Assembly (NCBI GenBank): GCA_029339505.1
Contig: JAQISU010000115.1
Span: 1,099,001 to 1,163,000, forward strand
Length of the DNA stretch: 64,000 bases
Source of the DNA: Unio delphinus
Lineage: Eukaryota > Mollusca > Bivalvia > Unionida > Unionidae
Reading direction: 5' to 3'
A program made the translations under genes and the position numbers. The notes beneath the pieces were generated by a model. That model made no database searches. It was not told the DNA's origin and worked only from the letters and a program-made list of their open reading frames with translations. Shown in pieces: positions 54,390-64,000 of this stretch (the stretch's first letter is position 1; each line of letters opens with the position of its first letter).

Positions 54390-55560
54390 GCTTTTCTGGT
54401 TTGCATCTTTTGCTCTGAAGATGCTGTCCTGCTAGATTCGTACAAATTGGAGCCTTTGTGCTGAGAGTAACTGCAAGTGACTCGATCGCTTGATGTTTGC
54501 CCGCAGGAATCAGGGTTTAAGTTGAAGGCTTTTAATGCAGATTTCAGACTGTCTTTGAAGTGTTTCTTCTGACATCCGTCGGATCGCCGTCCTTGCTGTA
54601 GCTCGCCAGAGAAGATTCTTTTAGGCAGCCTAACCCTAACCCTCCAAGCGTAACTTGCACTGTATCAGGATGGTTTCCATCCTAGGGTGACATGCTTGGT
54701 CGAGTACCTCAGTGTCGGGAACCTTTTCTAACCACTTGATGTTGAGGACTTTCCTGAGATTTGTTGCGAAAGTCTTAATGCTTCCTGGTTTGAATGTTGG
54801 TACACCATCTAAGTTTCGCGTTGTTTATGTAAGTTTGAATGAGACAGTGTTTCTCATCCAGCAACTGCATGATCTCGTCGCAGCTCTCATTAAACCAGTG
54901 TTGGTACTTTCTGGCTAAAGGCCTTAGGATGTCCGAAGCTGTGCTGTCTGCCAACTCTCTGACTCTCGTGCAGTCTGCACAGTCTGATTTCAGACCTTCT
55001 TCCAGGGCATACCAGAGAGTCTGTTTGGTACTGATGCTTTTCAGCGGATATTGAGCTTGGTGATGATGATGAGGCGGTGATCTGTACAGCAACTTTACTT
55101 GGTCACATGCACATTGTGCCAGTCCCTCTTCCTGATAATGACCCAGTCGATGAGGTTTCAGCGCTTAGAGTGAGGATGCATCCATCAAGTCCGGTTACAG
55201 ATAGGGAGGCGGAAGATTGCATAGCTTATCAACAGTTCGTGCACGGCGCATGTCTGAAGCAAACGGAGACCGTTGCTGTTACTATGACCCACTCCGTGCT
55301 TTCCTATGACTCGATATCAGGCAACGTGATCACAGCATACACTTGCATTGAAATGGCCAATAATGACGAGCTTATCTGGTATCGGAATGTCATCAAAGAC
55401 GGAGTGAAGATCCTTATATATCTTCCCCTTGAAGGTTGGTTTCATAGTCATGATTTTCCTCCCTTTGGAGGTCCTCCCAATTTGAAAATAATTGCTGTTT
55501 TCACTGCAAATCCGAAACCAGCCTCATGGCACTCTTAACTTCATCGGCCGCTCCAAAAAA
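54390..55560 (-). pseudogene. RTE-like LINE relic: endonuclease and C-terminus, RT deleted
   Basis: From 55560 down, an endonuclease part reads LVIIGHFNASVCCDH, VIGKHGVGHSNSNGLRLLQ and MHPHSKR, followed by the 'LIDWVIIRKRD' segment of the family (near 55125-55150). A linker KYQHWFNESCDEIMQLLDEK (near 54860-54920) is the piece before the RT. Then, instead of RT, the sequence passes straight to the C-terminal block (near 54760-54700, IKWLEKVPDTEVLDQA) and its tail. The RT domain, about 250 residues, is therefore absent by internal deletion. Stops are frequent. I assign it to RTE-like elements (CFDP2-related) from these blocks; the clade is uncertain. Confidence 0.6.
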
Positions 55561-56124
55561 CGTGTAATTCGAGCCCCTTTCACAGACTTCTTCTTCTCCT
55601 GCAAGCCAGGTCTCGCTCAAGGCAGAAGTTTTCATGTTTTATCTGGCGAGATCTTTTCCTATTCAAGCGGTTTTCCTCTGAAATCGTCTCTGTCAAGTAA
55701 AGTGCTCACAGTCCATAAACCAATTGTGAGAGAAACAATCCTCATTTTCTTGAGTAGGGTTTTCGCCAGCGCGGTAAGTTGGCTAGAGAAGTTTAGAGCA
55801 GGCAAAGTTTAGGGCACCCTTTCTAGCCTCTTCTTGTGCTAGAGAGGAGAGCAGTGCATTCCTGAAGATGGCTTCTCAGTCGCTCAAGGGGCTGACTTAC
55901 TCCAATGCTGATCCATGTCAGCGGTGAACAACACTAATGGCCATAGACTCCTTCATGTGGATTTGGCCGGTGTACCCACACGCGTCGCTTGCCTGTCGCC
56001 ATTTTGCTTTATTGGGTGATGACATGGGATATACTGATGTGCCCTTGAAAACCAAACCACACCTAATACTATCATCGGTCACAAAAACTAACAAGACACA
56101 AATACATGCATGCTTAGTTTGTAG
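55561..56124. other. Probable upstream remnant of the LINE, no intact gene
   Basis: Sequence with slightly higher GC that continues the antisense LINE, without a recognisable domain. Frames of 76-106 codons on the + strand are shadows of it. Confidence 0.4.
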
Positions 56125-57001
56125 TGTTACGTGTATAGGCTCTTTAAAACAGTATCAAGAAAGGTGAAGACAACAAGCTTTGTAAAATTTGTTAAATAAT
56201 TTATTTCTCTAAAAAAAGGTAAAAATTAGAAAAAGAACTTAGTTTTACGAATCAAACCCAAAAGTAATCCGAGATTAATCCAAATTCGAATCCCGTTAAA
56301 ATCCAAAATTGAAGTTGATCAAGCATGCTGTCGTCAGCGTCGTCTTTATGTGTTATTAGTTCATCGTTGAATCACAGAAAATAATATTCAGGTGTTTGAA
56401 TTCTGTAAATTTTGATACCTGTCTTGGTCAAAGAATTAAGTTAGAGACCAAGTATTTGCAGGAACAAATATTCTCTTAGAATCAAAATAATTTGAAGAAA
56501 AATAATTTTTAAAAAATTTACTCAAAGCTGGTCACAATAGAAAACACCCGGACGTCTCCAGTATTAAGGCAAGAATAATAATTATTTCTAAACATATCAA
56601 TGTCAAACATCTAGCATCGGCTCAATATTAATGCCCCGGTCTTCCCACTGGAAAAAGCCAGAGTTTGAATCAATTGCTGCGTGTTATTTGTCACATACTC
56701 CCAGTATGTCCTCGACTAAGACCAATGATGTTTACTCTGGGAAACAATTAAAACAATGAATTCAAGCAAAGTTCTTTATAAGAACCCTATACTAATTACT
56801 GAATCAACGCCAAGAACTAGGTCAGCATTAGATGAAACGTTTATATTATTAGTGTTTACGAAACACCGAACTGAATTTATGGAAAATGTCAAATCCAGTA
56901 AATAAAATTACATTATAATAGCATGTGATGGAATAAAAAAGATAATAAAAAACGAACAATTAAATTAAATAAAATATAAATTAAATCAAATATACATAAC
57001 A
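56125..57001 (-). mobile_element. Second solo LTR of the Gmr1-type family, 4-bp target duplication
   Basis: It begins TGTTACGTGTATAGGCTC and ends AATCAAATATACATAACA, 877 bp. GTAG flanks it on both sides (56121-56124 and 57002-57005). It is more diverged in the middle than the copy at 48528. Confidence 0.8.
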
Positions 57002-57029
57002 GTAGATGCTGTTTATCACATAACCTTTT

Positions 57030-57265
57030 GAATCCAGGGATGCCGAGTAGTCTAAAGCGCTAGCCTTAACCGATCACTACCATCTTACCTTTATACGCTT
57101 GGGTTCGAGTCTCAGGCTCGCCCGATTTGGCTATGTGAGAAAGCTTGCAATAAACTTGTGTACGTCGATGACTCCGACTGTGGTTAAACGGATTCTCCCT
57201 CCAACGCCATGTTTTGCATATTGTGCGCTGAAAATGTTAAACCCACGGCAACCACAGCAACAATA
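57030..57265 (+). mobile_element. tRNA-Leu/Ser-derived SINE
   Basis: An A-box-like GATGCCGAGTAGTCTAAAGC and a B-box-like GGGTTCGAGTCTC are separated by about 50 bases, as in a class II (Leu/Ser) tRNA with a long variable arm. The following body (ACTCCGACTGTGGTTAAACG) is not tRNA. It is unrelated to the SINEs at 21786 and 35275. Confidence 0.55.
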
Positions 57266-57414
57266 AACCCTAATAGGAATACAAATTGTTGGCATTTTGA
57301 ATTCGAAACTTCTTTTCCTTAAAAGTCACTCATGAAACGAAATACCAATCACGGTGTATATTTAGTCCATTACGAAGTGCAAATTGAGGCCGCTGACATA
57401 ATAACTGCTCTCGA

Positions 57415-57415
<1 letters not shown>

Positions 57416-57472
<57 letters not shown>
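57416..57472. repeat. (TA)n microsatellite
   Basis: About 28 TA units. Confidence 0.95.
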
Positions 57473-57474
<2 letters not shown>

Positions 57475-59013
57475 CCGTTCTTTCCTGTCTACTTTTATAA
57501 TAGACAATTGTCAAGTCCAGTATAGGTTATAAGACTTTATTGTGCATGAAGTTGTATCAAACTCAACCCTGCAAATACAACAAAATACATTTACTACAAC
57601 TATAAATACAATCATCAGTGCATTACATCGATTCTGTTTCACAGTATATTCAATACGAATAACTATCACCACATATGTATTACTTATCAATCTAGAAAGA
57701 TAGTTGACCAAATGAACCTAAACACAACTATCATTGTGCACTGCACAAAACAGAACAGACATACAGACAGACAAGCGTATGGACATAATGATAGGTTCAG
57801 AAAAGACTGGGTTAATAACTTATTAAAGGCACTAAAATGCAATATACATTTCAGATAAATATACAGACTACATATAAAATAACCATTTACATTGACCATA
57901 TTATAAATATATTATAAATCTATTTACCTTATCATATGCGACAAAGGTTGTCACATTTTGAAGTCCAACAGAATCACAAGCACATTTAAATGAATTCCAC
58001 TCTTTTTTTGGGGGGGCACCAGACAGATGCCCCCTCCCCCTATTGAAAAAACTAATAAAAAAGTTTCATGTGTGAGTGTGTTCCCCCCGATATGTAGTTT
58101 TGTGTTTTTTAATAAATTCCATTTAATTTAAACCTATCCTTAATTTTTTCCCATCGGGATTATATGATAATAGGAGGATATCTTGGTCCTTAGTGTTTTC
58201 CTATGACATTTCCACCCGAACCTAAAGGTCCATCATGGGTGTCTGTCTTTATCTTTTAAAGTTAACCCTGGCTAGGGGTTTTCCTGTATCCTGTGTATGC
58301 TATTTGTGTTGTGCTATGTGTATGTTGCTATATGTATTCATATGAATACTGCATGTTTTTGTAAGGATAGCCATTCTTGTCAAATATTTCCCAGTTTTTC
58401 TAACCATATAAATACCACTAAACGGTATTTATTTCAATATATATATATATTTAAGTTGTATTTAATTACTTTAAAAATTTTGAATTTGGTACTAAACATG
58501 GTGTCTTAGTTTTAATTTAAAATGGTTGAAACCAATCTATTGTTTTAATGTTAGTTCTATTATGTTCCATGTTTAGTAAATTCCTTATTTATATACTAGA
58601 TCACTTGGATCGAAATGGGATTCGTACAATTTTTTTATTATTGTTTGCACTTCACCCGTTTCGATCTGTTTTGTGATCTTTATTTATTTATTATTAATTC
58701 CTTATTCCATTCCAAAAGATTATTTTATATTTCCCTTTAAACGGGCTTTCTGTGTAGATTTTCACAAATCTCCACAGAGTAAACAATTAAATCACCAGTG
58801 ATTTCATATGATAGCATGCTTTGTTGGGAAAAGAAACAATTCTAAACTATACAGCCTATCTAATCCGTGAGTTGTTTTGATAGTGGATATGTCTCTAGGT
58901 GAGCTTTATTCCAAACTCTGTCACGGGCCTGTCCACTTCGCGTAGCGCCATGTGATATAGCCCTGTGCTCTCATTGCTCGTACTTTTCTCCTCCTGAGTT
59001 CCCTGAACCCTCC
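57473..59013. other. AT-rich; right part probably LINE 3' UTR
   Basis: No gene. From about 58000 rightward it is directly downstream (on the - strand) of the Tx1/L1-like ORF2 stop and may be its 3' UTR; a poly(A) tail would appear as T-runs, and one is seen near 57998-58005. Confidence 0.35.
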
Positions 59014-62000
59014 TTATCTAAAATTTTCCCCATAATTTTTTATTGGTCCGCATGCTATCATATTCCTAATTATAAATGAGGTTATTTCGTCTAACAGTAT
59101 CTTTTGAAATTTGCCATCTAAATATAATATTTGTATATTGCTATATAATTGATTTTGTATAATGTTATTCACAATTTTGTTTCTATCAGTTATATTTGTT
59201 AGACATTCTGTCATAACATGTTTTTTGGAAAAAGAAAAGTTTTTGCATAGTGGACATTTTGGCGACACTGCGATCATATGCCGTCGCACTGCTATTTCCC
59301 CTGTCAACCATGCATCATGCATGTATTTGAACAAGGTACTTTTCATTTTAATGGATCGAATTTTGACCCAGTTTCCCCATGCCCTATCCCAGTTAATATT
59401 CATGTGTTTTTGTTCTACCTTATTTTTGTCCTTATTTATTGTGTTTTGTGCTAGCCATCTGTATGTGCATTTTGTATCAGTATCCCAAAATTCTTTTACA
59501 TCCCTATATTTAAACAATAAATCTTTTATTGATCTTAATTTTCTTGGCACATCTAAGATTTTTGTTAATTTATTATTCCTATATATGTCATTTCTCTGCT
59601 TCATAGAGAAACCAAAATAATATATGTAGAGCCCTTGCCAAGCTATTTTTGGCTCCACTTCAATCTCCTTAAATCTATTTAAAATGTTGGTGTATTTAAT
59701 TAGGGTGGGGTGGGGGAGACCTAGACCTCCCCTCTTCCCCTCCCTGTATAGAGTATCTTTGTTTGTGTAATGTATTTTAAAAGCCCATAAGTATTTAATA
59801 ATATCGTTATCTATTTTTTTAGTGTTGCATTTTTTATGTCTACTGTTTTTAATTTGTAATTTAAGTGCACATACATGTAATTCTTTGCAACCTGTGCTCG
59901 TTCCATTAAGCATATTGGCAATGGTGCCCAGATTGTCAAATTTTTCTTAAAACTTTCTTTTATTTCTCTTAGATTGTTTTTCAGTTCGTCTGTTCCAAAA
60001 TTTATACCTAATGTTTTTATATTGTCTTTAATAAGAAGAGCAGGCAGATCATGTTTCTTACCTCTCCAGTTCCCTATTAATAAAATTTCAGTTTTATCAG
60101 GATTTATCTTAGATCCTGAAACTTTCCCAAATTTTTCAAATTCCTTTATTAGTTCAATATAGGATTTTCCATCTTGGAAAAAGTTTGTGCAATCATCAGC
60201 ATGTTGTAACATCTTAACTTCTTCTTTGATGTTTGGAACTTTTATCCCTACTATTTTTGAGTTATTCCTAACTTTGGTACTAAGAATTTCTATTGCTATT
60301 ACGTATAATAGCATAGATAGTGGGCAACCTTGCCTCACTGATCTTTGAATTTCAAATTTTTCCGTTTTTTGCTCCATTTACCTGTACAATCGAGTTTATA
60401 TCATTATACAGAATTTTGGTCCAATTTTGGAAATTTTCTCCAAATCCAAATTTTTCTAGTGTCTTATATATATAGTTCTGCTCAAGTCGATCAAAGGCTT
60501 TTTCTTGATCAATTAGTACCATAGCACTAGTAGTACCATTTATATTAATGTGATCAATTATAGTTTTAATGTTTAAAATGTTATTTTGTATATCTCTTCC
60601 TTTTGGCCCACTTGTTTGATTTATATTTATAATTGGGTCAAGACTCTTTTTGACCCTTTCCGTTAAGATTTTACTAACAATTTTATAATCTACATTAAGG
60701 AGTGAGATGGGTCTCCAGTTTTTTATTTCATCCCTATTTCCCTTTCCCTTATATATTAGTGTTATCATACCCTCCCTCATTGTGTTAGACATTTTACTAT
60801 TTCTAAGTGCGATATTATTATATAACCACTCTAAAATTGATGACAACTCCCCATGGAATTTTTGATAGAATTCCGCAGAAAGTCCATCTCTCCCTGGTGA
60901 TTTATTTTTCACTAATTTCCCTATTGTCTCTATTATTTCGTCTTGTGATATAAATTCCTCACATTTGTTCCTATGTTCTGAGGTAATTTTCTCACAATTT
61001 GTCTCACGTAAGTATGTTTCTATATCTTCGTCTGCTATTCTCTGTGAAGTATATAGGTTTTTATAGTAATTCCGTATGTAATCCAGTATTTGAGTTTTGT
61101 CTTCAAGTATTTCCCTTCCCGTATTTAATCTTTCTAGTGTTCTTTCCCCCCCCCTCTTCTTAATTCTTCCCTTTTATATAAACCCCCTGCAGTTTCATAT
61201 AGGTTTGTAAATATACCTGCTTTTATTTCCCTCCCTTTATGATAGTCTTTCTTTAATTTTTCTAATCTTAATACTAATGTTTCTTTTGTGTTCTGTGTTG
61301 TTGTTGTTTTTATTAAATTTTCTATAGCTTCTGTTTCTAGTTTAAAGTTCCTAACCCTTAATTTGGAATGATAAATTGCTATTTTTTTAAATTTAACTTT
61401 AAGTTTATCCCATTCTTCTATGATGTCGTTATTCCCTTTATTTTTAAAATCCTCTATTTCCCTTTTTATCTCTTCTATGTTATCCCTACTTCTAAATAAA
61501 TTAGTTTATGGTCCGAAATTTGATAATCTAATATCCCTGATTTTATATATTTATTTGTTTCAAAAAGTGTGCCCCAAAATGTATCTAATCTACTTGATGT
61601 ATTCCCTCGTGTATAAGTGTATTCCACCCTTAGTAAATTCAACCGTCTATATATGTCGACCAAATCTAATGATTCCATTATCAGTTTCATTATGTCCATA
61701 ATCTCTAAGTCAGAACGTGTAATTTTTGTGTTTCTGTCTATGTCATTTTCCACCCAGTTAAAATCCCCACCTATTATCAAATTTTCCCCTATATAGTTAT
61801 CCAAGTACTCCATAAGTTGTGTTGCAAAGGCTCGTTTCATATTAAGAGCTGCTGGCATATACATGTTTAAAAAATGACAATTTTCTATTTTTAAATGAAT
61901 AAGTCTCCCTTTAAAAAAATCCCCCTCCTCTATTCTTTCCCATTTAACTCCTACTTTATTTTTTATCAAAATTGCAATCCCTCCCCCTTTATCCCTCCCT

Positions 62001-62191
62001 ACATAGTCACTTTGAATTATAATGCAATCCAGCTTTCTTTCAAGTTGTTCTTTGAGTTCGTCTGTTAGTCCATTGTGTGTCTCTTGTATGAATAGTAAGT
62101 CAAATTTCCTTATTTGTGTTAACTTATTAACTTTTTCTGGATTTAATCCATTAACATTTATTGACAGCAAACGGAAGCTTTGTTCCTCCAT
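59014..62191 (-). pseudogene. ORF2 of the Tx1/L1-like LINE, broken
   Basis: ATG 62191 starts an APE endonuclease: LLSINVNGLNPEK, FIQETHNG, IGGDFNWVEND and DYQISDHKLIYL, with its key Asn, Glu, Asp-Asn and Ser-Asp-His positions intact. It is interrupted at 61475. The RT resumes at 60912 (KSPGRDGLSAEFYQKF, KNWRPISLLNVDYKI, IDQEKAFDRLE). After a shift near 60365 it continues with RQGCPLSMLLYVIAIE and QHADDCTNF, where the first residue of the usual Y/F-A-D-D is His. The C-terminal part ends at 59014 and has CPLCKNFSFSKKHVMTEC. It would nick the target and reverse transcribe. Region 60913-61474 is degenerate linker. Confidence 0.8.
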
Positions 62192-62253
62192 TTCTGTTTT
62201 TTTCCCTCCCAGGTGGCCACCAATTTAAGTGATTAGAATTTAGTGACTATTGT

Positions 62254-63920
62254 TTATAAATTATTAGTTGTATCTTCCCCCGTTTGAGGGGAGCCTGGGT
62301 CATTGTTCTCGGATAAAGTGTCACTGACAGGTATATCGAAATCACTGGTGACATTAGAATAAAGAGTATTTTCAAAAACATTGGTTTGTTGAGTTCCATT
62401 GTTTTCCATTGAGGTGAGGGTGTCCATATTACAGTCTAGGTCTTTTTCCGGAGTTGAGTCTGAGTTCGATTCCTCAGTTCTCTTAGGTGTTTTGTTAGTT
62501 TTGGATGATTCTATGGTTGGAATTTGTGTCTCTATGACACTATCTTCTAAAGGATCTAAAGCCTCAGAAGAGGAAGAGAGGCTCTCCGCCTTCCTCTTCC
62601 TGTTGGTCTTTTTGTTGCTAATTTTGGTTGGGGTTGAGGTTTGTTGGGGTTTAGGCATTTTTCCCTTCTGGTAAAGCTTCCACCACTTCTTCTACCTCAG
62701 TTATAAGAGTGTCAAAGGGGTTAATATTGTTACAAGCACAGGGGTATTCACTTGACCGAGCGGTGTCAAAACCCGGGCGCGAGTCACGCTGGAAGTCATA
62801 TGTTTTCCCCTAATTTCCAAAGACTTCCATACAACTTGAGTTGTAAAATGGAAAGAAAGACGTGTCTGCTATAATTATTAATCTTTGCTGTAATCAATGG
62901 GCGACCCAGAGGAGACAACTTGCCCAAGAGTCCATTAACCGCACTTTAGCATGGTTTTTCTTCATTATAATCCTATTTTCGTACCGCAAGCCTGTCATGC
63001 CGTAGAAATTCCACTAGTATTCCCTTACTAACTGGGAATATTTAACTGCGCGACCCTAGGCCAGTCAATCCACAGAAATTCCGGCGTATCACGCTCATAT
63101 ACATACGCCAATTTTCCACTATGGCCGCATAAACGGTACCTACCAAGTTCCAACTTATTGATTCCATTCTATAATTTACTGATTTCCAACCATAAATGCT
63201 GCCTTTTCAACCACACTACTTGTATACACCACTGAATTTTAATATGGACTATGTTGCGAAAAGGGACAGTCATTCGGCTTGTACCCAAAATCACTACTAA
63301 CGACCCAAGCATGGTTCAAATTCACTAACACTTACTCCAAATTTATTACAATATGTATGAAAGTGGGCAAGATAACCTGAGACACAGGCTCTTTCCTATT
63401 GCCCACCTGGACCCATCCCTCATTTGTGTTAGTCTTTGTCTTATTTTGCAGAGCATCTGCATATGGAGTCTTGGGTGTGTCTACTTTTTTGCAATCCCAA
63501 GGACCGTGACCCCTTTCCCCACATTTTGTGCATTTTCTGTCCTGCTCACATCCTTTGTACCATGAGCGTACTCTAAATCCCAGCACATAGAAATACGGGG
63601 GTATCTTGACTGCTTGGTCTTTTTCGACTCTAATAAGTCTTACTGCAGTGGTTATTCCGTCAAAGCCCCAAGAGTTCCCATATTTATGCCCTTTGCTAGT
63701 TACTTGGAATCTTTGATGGAGCTTCATTTCCAACTCTATAGTATCAATTGAATATGGGAGGCCATGGAAGTGTACCTCGACCATTTTTGGGCCCAACTCC
63801 CTTTCAATAGGAGGGGCGTCATGGACAAACATTGTTATCTCTCTAACCATAAATGAGTTAATGTTTAGAACTTGAACCTCTTGATCTTTTGGATCTAACA
63901 TGAACCTCTTTATCAGACCC
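62254..63920 (-). pseudogene. ORF1 of the Tx1/L1-like LINE, interrupted by about 600 bp
   Basis: The N-terminal block (63920-63345) contains MVEVHFHGLPYSIDTIELEM, then FRVRSWYKG and CTKCGERGHGPWDC, one CCHC knuckle, and ends near QNKTKTNTNEGWVQVGNR. A Ser/Thr-rich C-terminal block (62658-62254) has KKTNRKRKAES and PKRTEESNSDSTPEKD. The two blocks are separated by 62690-63345, which has no LINE coding. ORF1 binds element RNA. Both blocks are open; the interruption and truncation are the damage. Confidence 0.6.
62690..63345. other. Non-coding segment inside LINE ORF1
   Basis: No reading frame of note and a higher GC than its flanks (CCCGGGCGCGAGTCACG near 62775). It is likely an insertion of a non-autonomous element into ORF1, but I cannot define its ends. 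Confidence 0.35.
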
Positions 63921-64000
63921 AATATTTTTCAGTATTCAGATAATAACCTATACTGCTTATCAATTTGTATTACAAGCTTACAAACCTGATAAAACTGCAA
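63912..64000. repeat. 660-bp repeat, copy 3 (cut by window end)
   Basis: From CAGACCC onward this equals 52699-52785 of copy 1 without a difference that I can see. It continues beyond the window. Confidence 0.85.

Larger units (their letters stand above)
59014..63920 (-). mobile_element. Tx1/L1-like non-LTR retrotransposon, 5' end cut by a repeat copy
   Basis: ORF1 with a CCHC knuckle (63920-62254, interrupted) precedes ORF2 with APE endonuclease, RT and C-terminal zinc motif (62191-59014). No RNase H is present. This layout and the endonuclease/RT sequence style fit the L1/Tx1 group. On the right it meets a copy of the 660-bp repeat at about 63912-63920, in the middle of its own ORF1 reading, so the copy is 5'-truncated. 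Confidence 0.75.

Noticed and set aside
55077..55812. Frames of 153 and 106 codons on the + strand
   Set aside because: They are the antisense shadow of the LINE endonuclease, whose conserved blocks read on the - strand.

Overview
This is AT-rich animal (eukaryotic) DNA, most likely from a marine lophotrochozoan and plausibly a bivalve mollusc. That guess is inference. It rests on a mollusc-type tRNA-headed SINE present twice, a P2X7-type C-terminal domain with intron-like spacing, Gmr1-order Ty3/gypsy elements, and several non-LTR retrotransposons and minisatellites. There is no bacterial gene organisation. Almost everything coding is a mobile element or integrated virus-like relic, and nearly all of it is broken by frameshifts and stops.

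Region 1 (1-7.9 kb, + strand) is the capsid-integrase half of a Polinton/Maverick (adintovirus-like) element. In order it holds the end of a conserved Polinton gene, two paralogous core-like genes flanking small basic proteins, a broken coiled-coil gene, a broken chromodomain integrase, a small membrane protein relic, penton, a virion-associated basic protein, the major capsid protein, a Cys/His-motif protein and an adenain-type protease. The DNA polymerase lies outside or is lost. Region 2 (8.1-18.3 kb, + strand) is the most unusual part. Three tandem cassettes each combine a shared promoter-like element, a small charged coiled-coil protein that is not a histone, and a replication-dependent histone-type 3' end (6-bp stem, 4-nt loop, ACCCA/ACTCA tail, purine-rich downstream element). 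An I-type LINE of about 7.5 kb with a 10-bp target-site duplication sits in the 5' UTR of cassette 2. Subtracting it places all three cassettes within the normal size range of one Polinton, so they may be accessory genes of that element.

Region 3 (18.4-28.5 kb) holds simple repeats, an antisense LINE fragment (RNase H plus C-terminal zinc motif), a SINE, long AT-rich DNA with no visible gene, and a damaged P2X7-like two-exon remnant. Region 4 (28.56-34.24 kb, + strand) is a Ty3/gypsy element with the 5' LTR, a tRNA-Pro-like primer site and the unusual domain order gag-protease-integrase-RT-RNase H (Gmr1 type). It has no 3' LTR. Two solo LTRs of the family lie at 48.5 and 56.1 kb in the opposite orientation, each with a 4-bp target duplication.

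Region 5 (36.7-39.4 kb) is three unrelated minisatellites side by side. Region 6 (39.7-45.96 kb, - strand) is a second, distantly related Polinton relic (coiled-coil protein, capsid, protease, penton, DNA polymerase B), with an HNH endonuclease relic on the opposite strand. Region 7 (46-64 kb) contains a probable host terminal exon, three more minisatellites, the two solo LTRs, a tandem 660-bp repeat with a third copy at the window end, an RTE-like LINE that lost its RT, a tRNA-derived SINE, and a Tx1/L1-like LINE (59.0-63.9 kb, - strand).

Most breaks fall in single-base runs. They may be true decay or, in part, errors of a long-read assembly; reads would decide.
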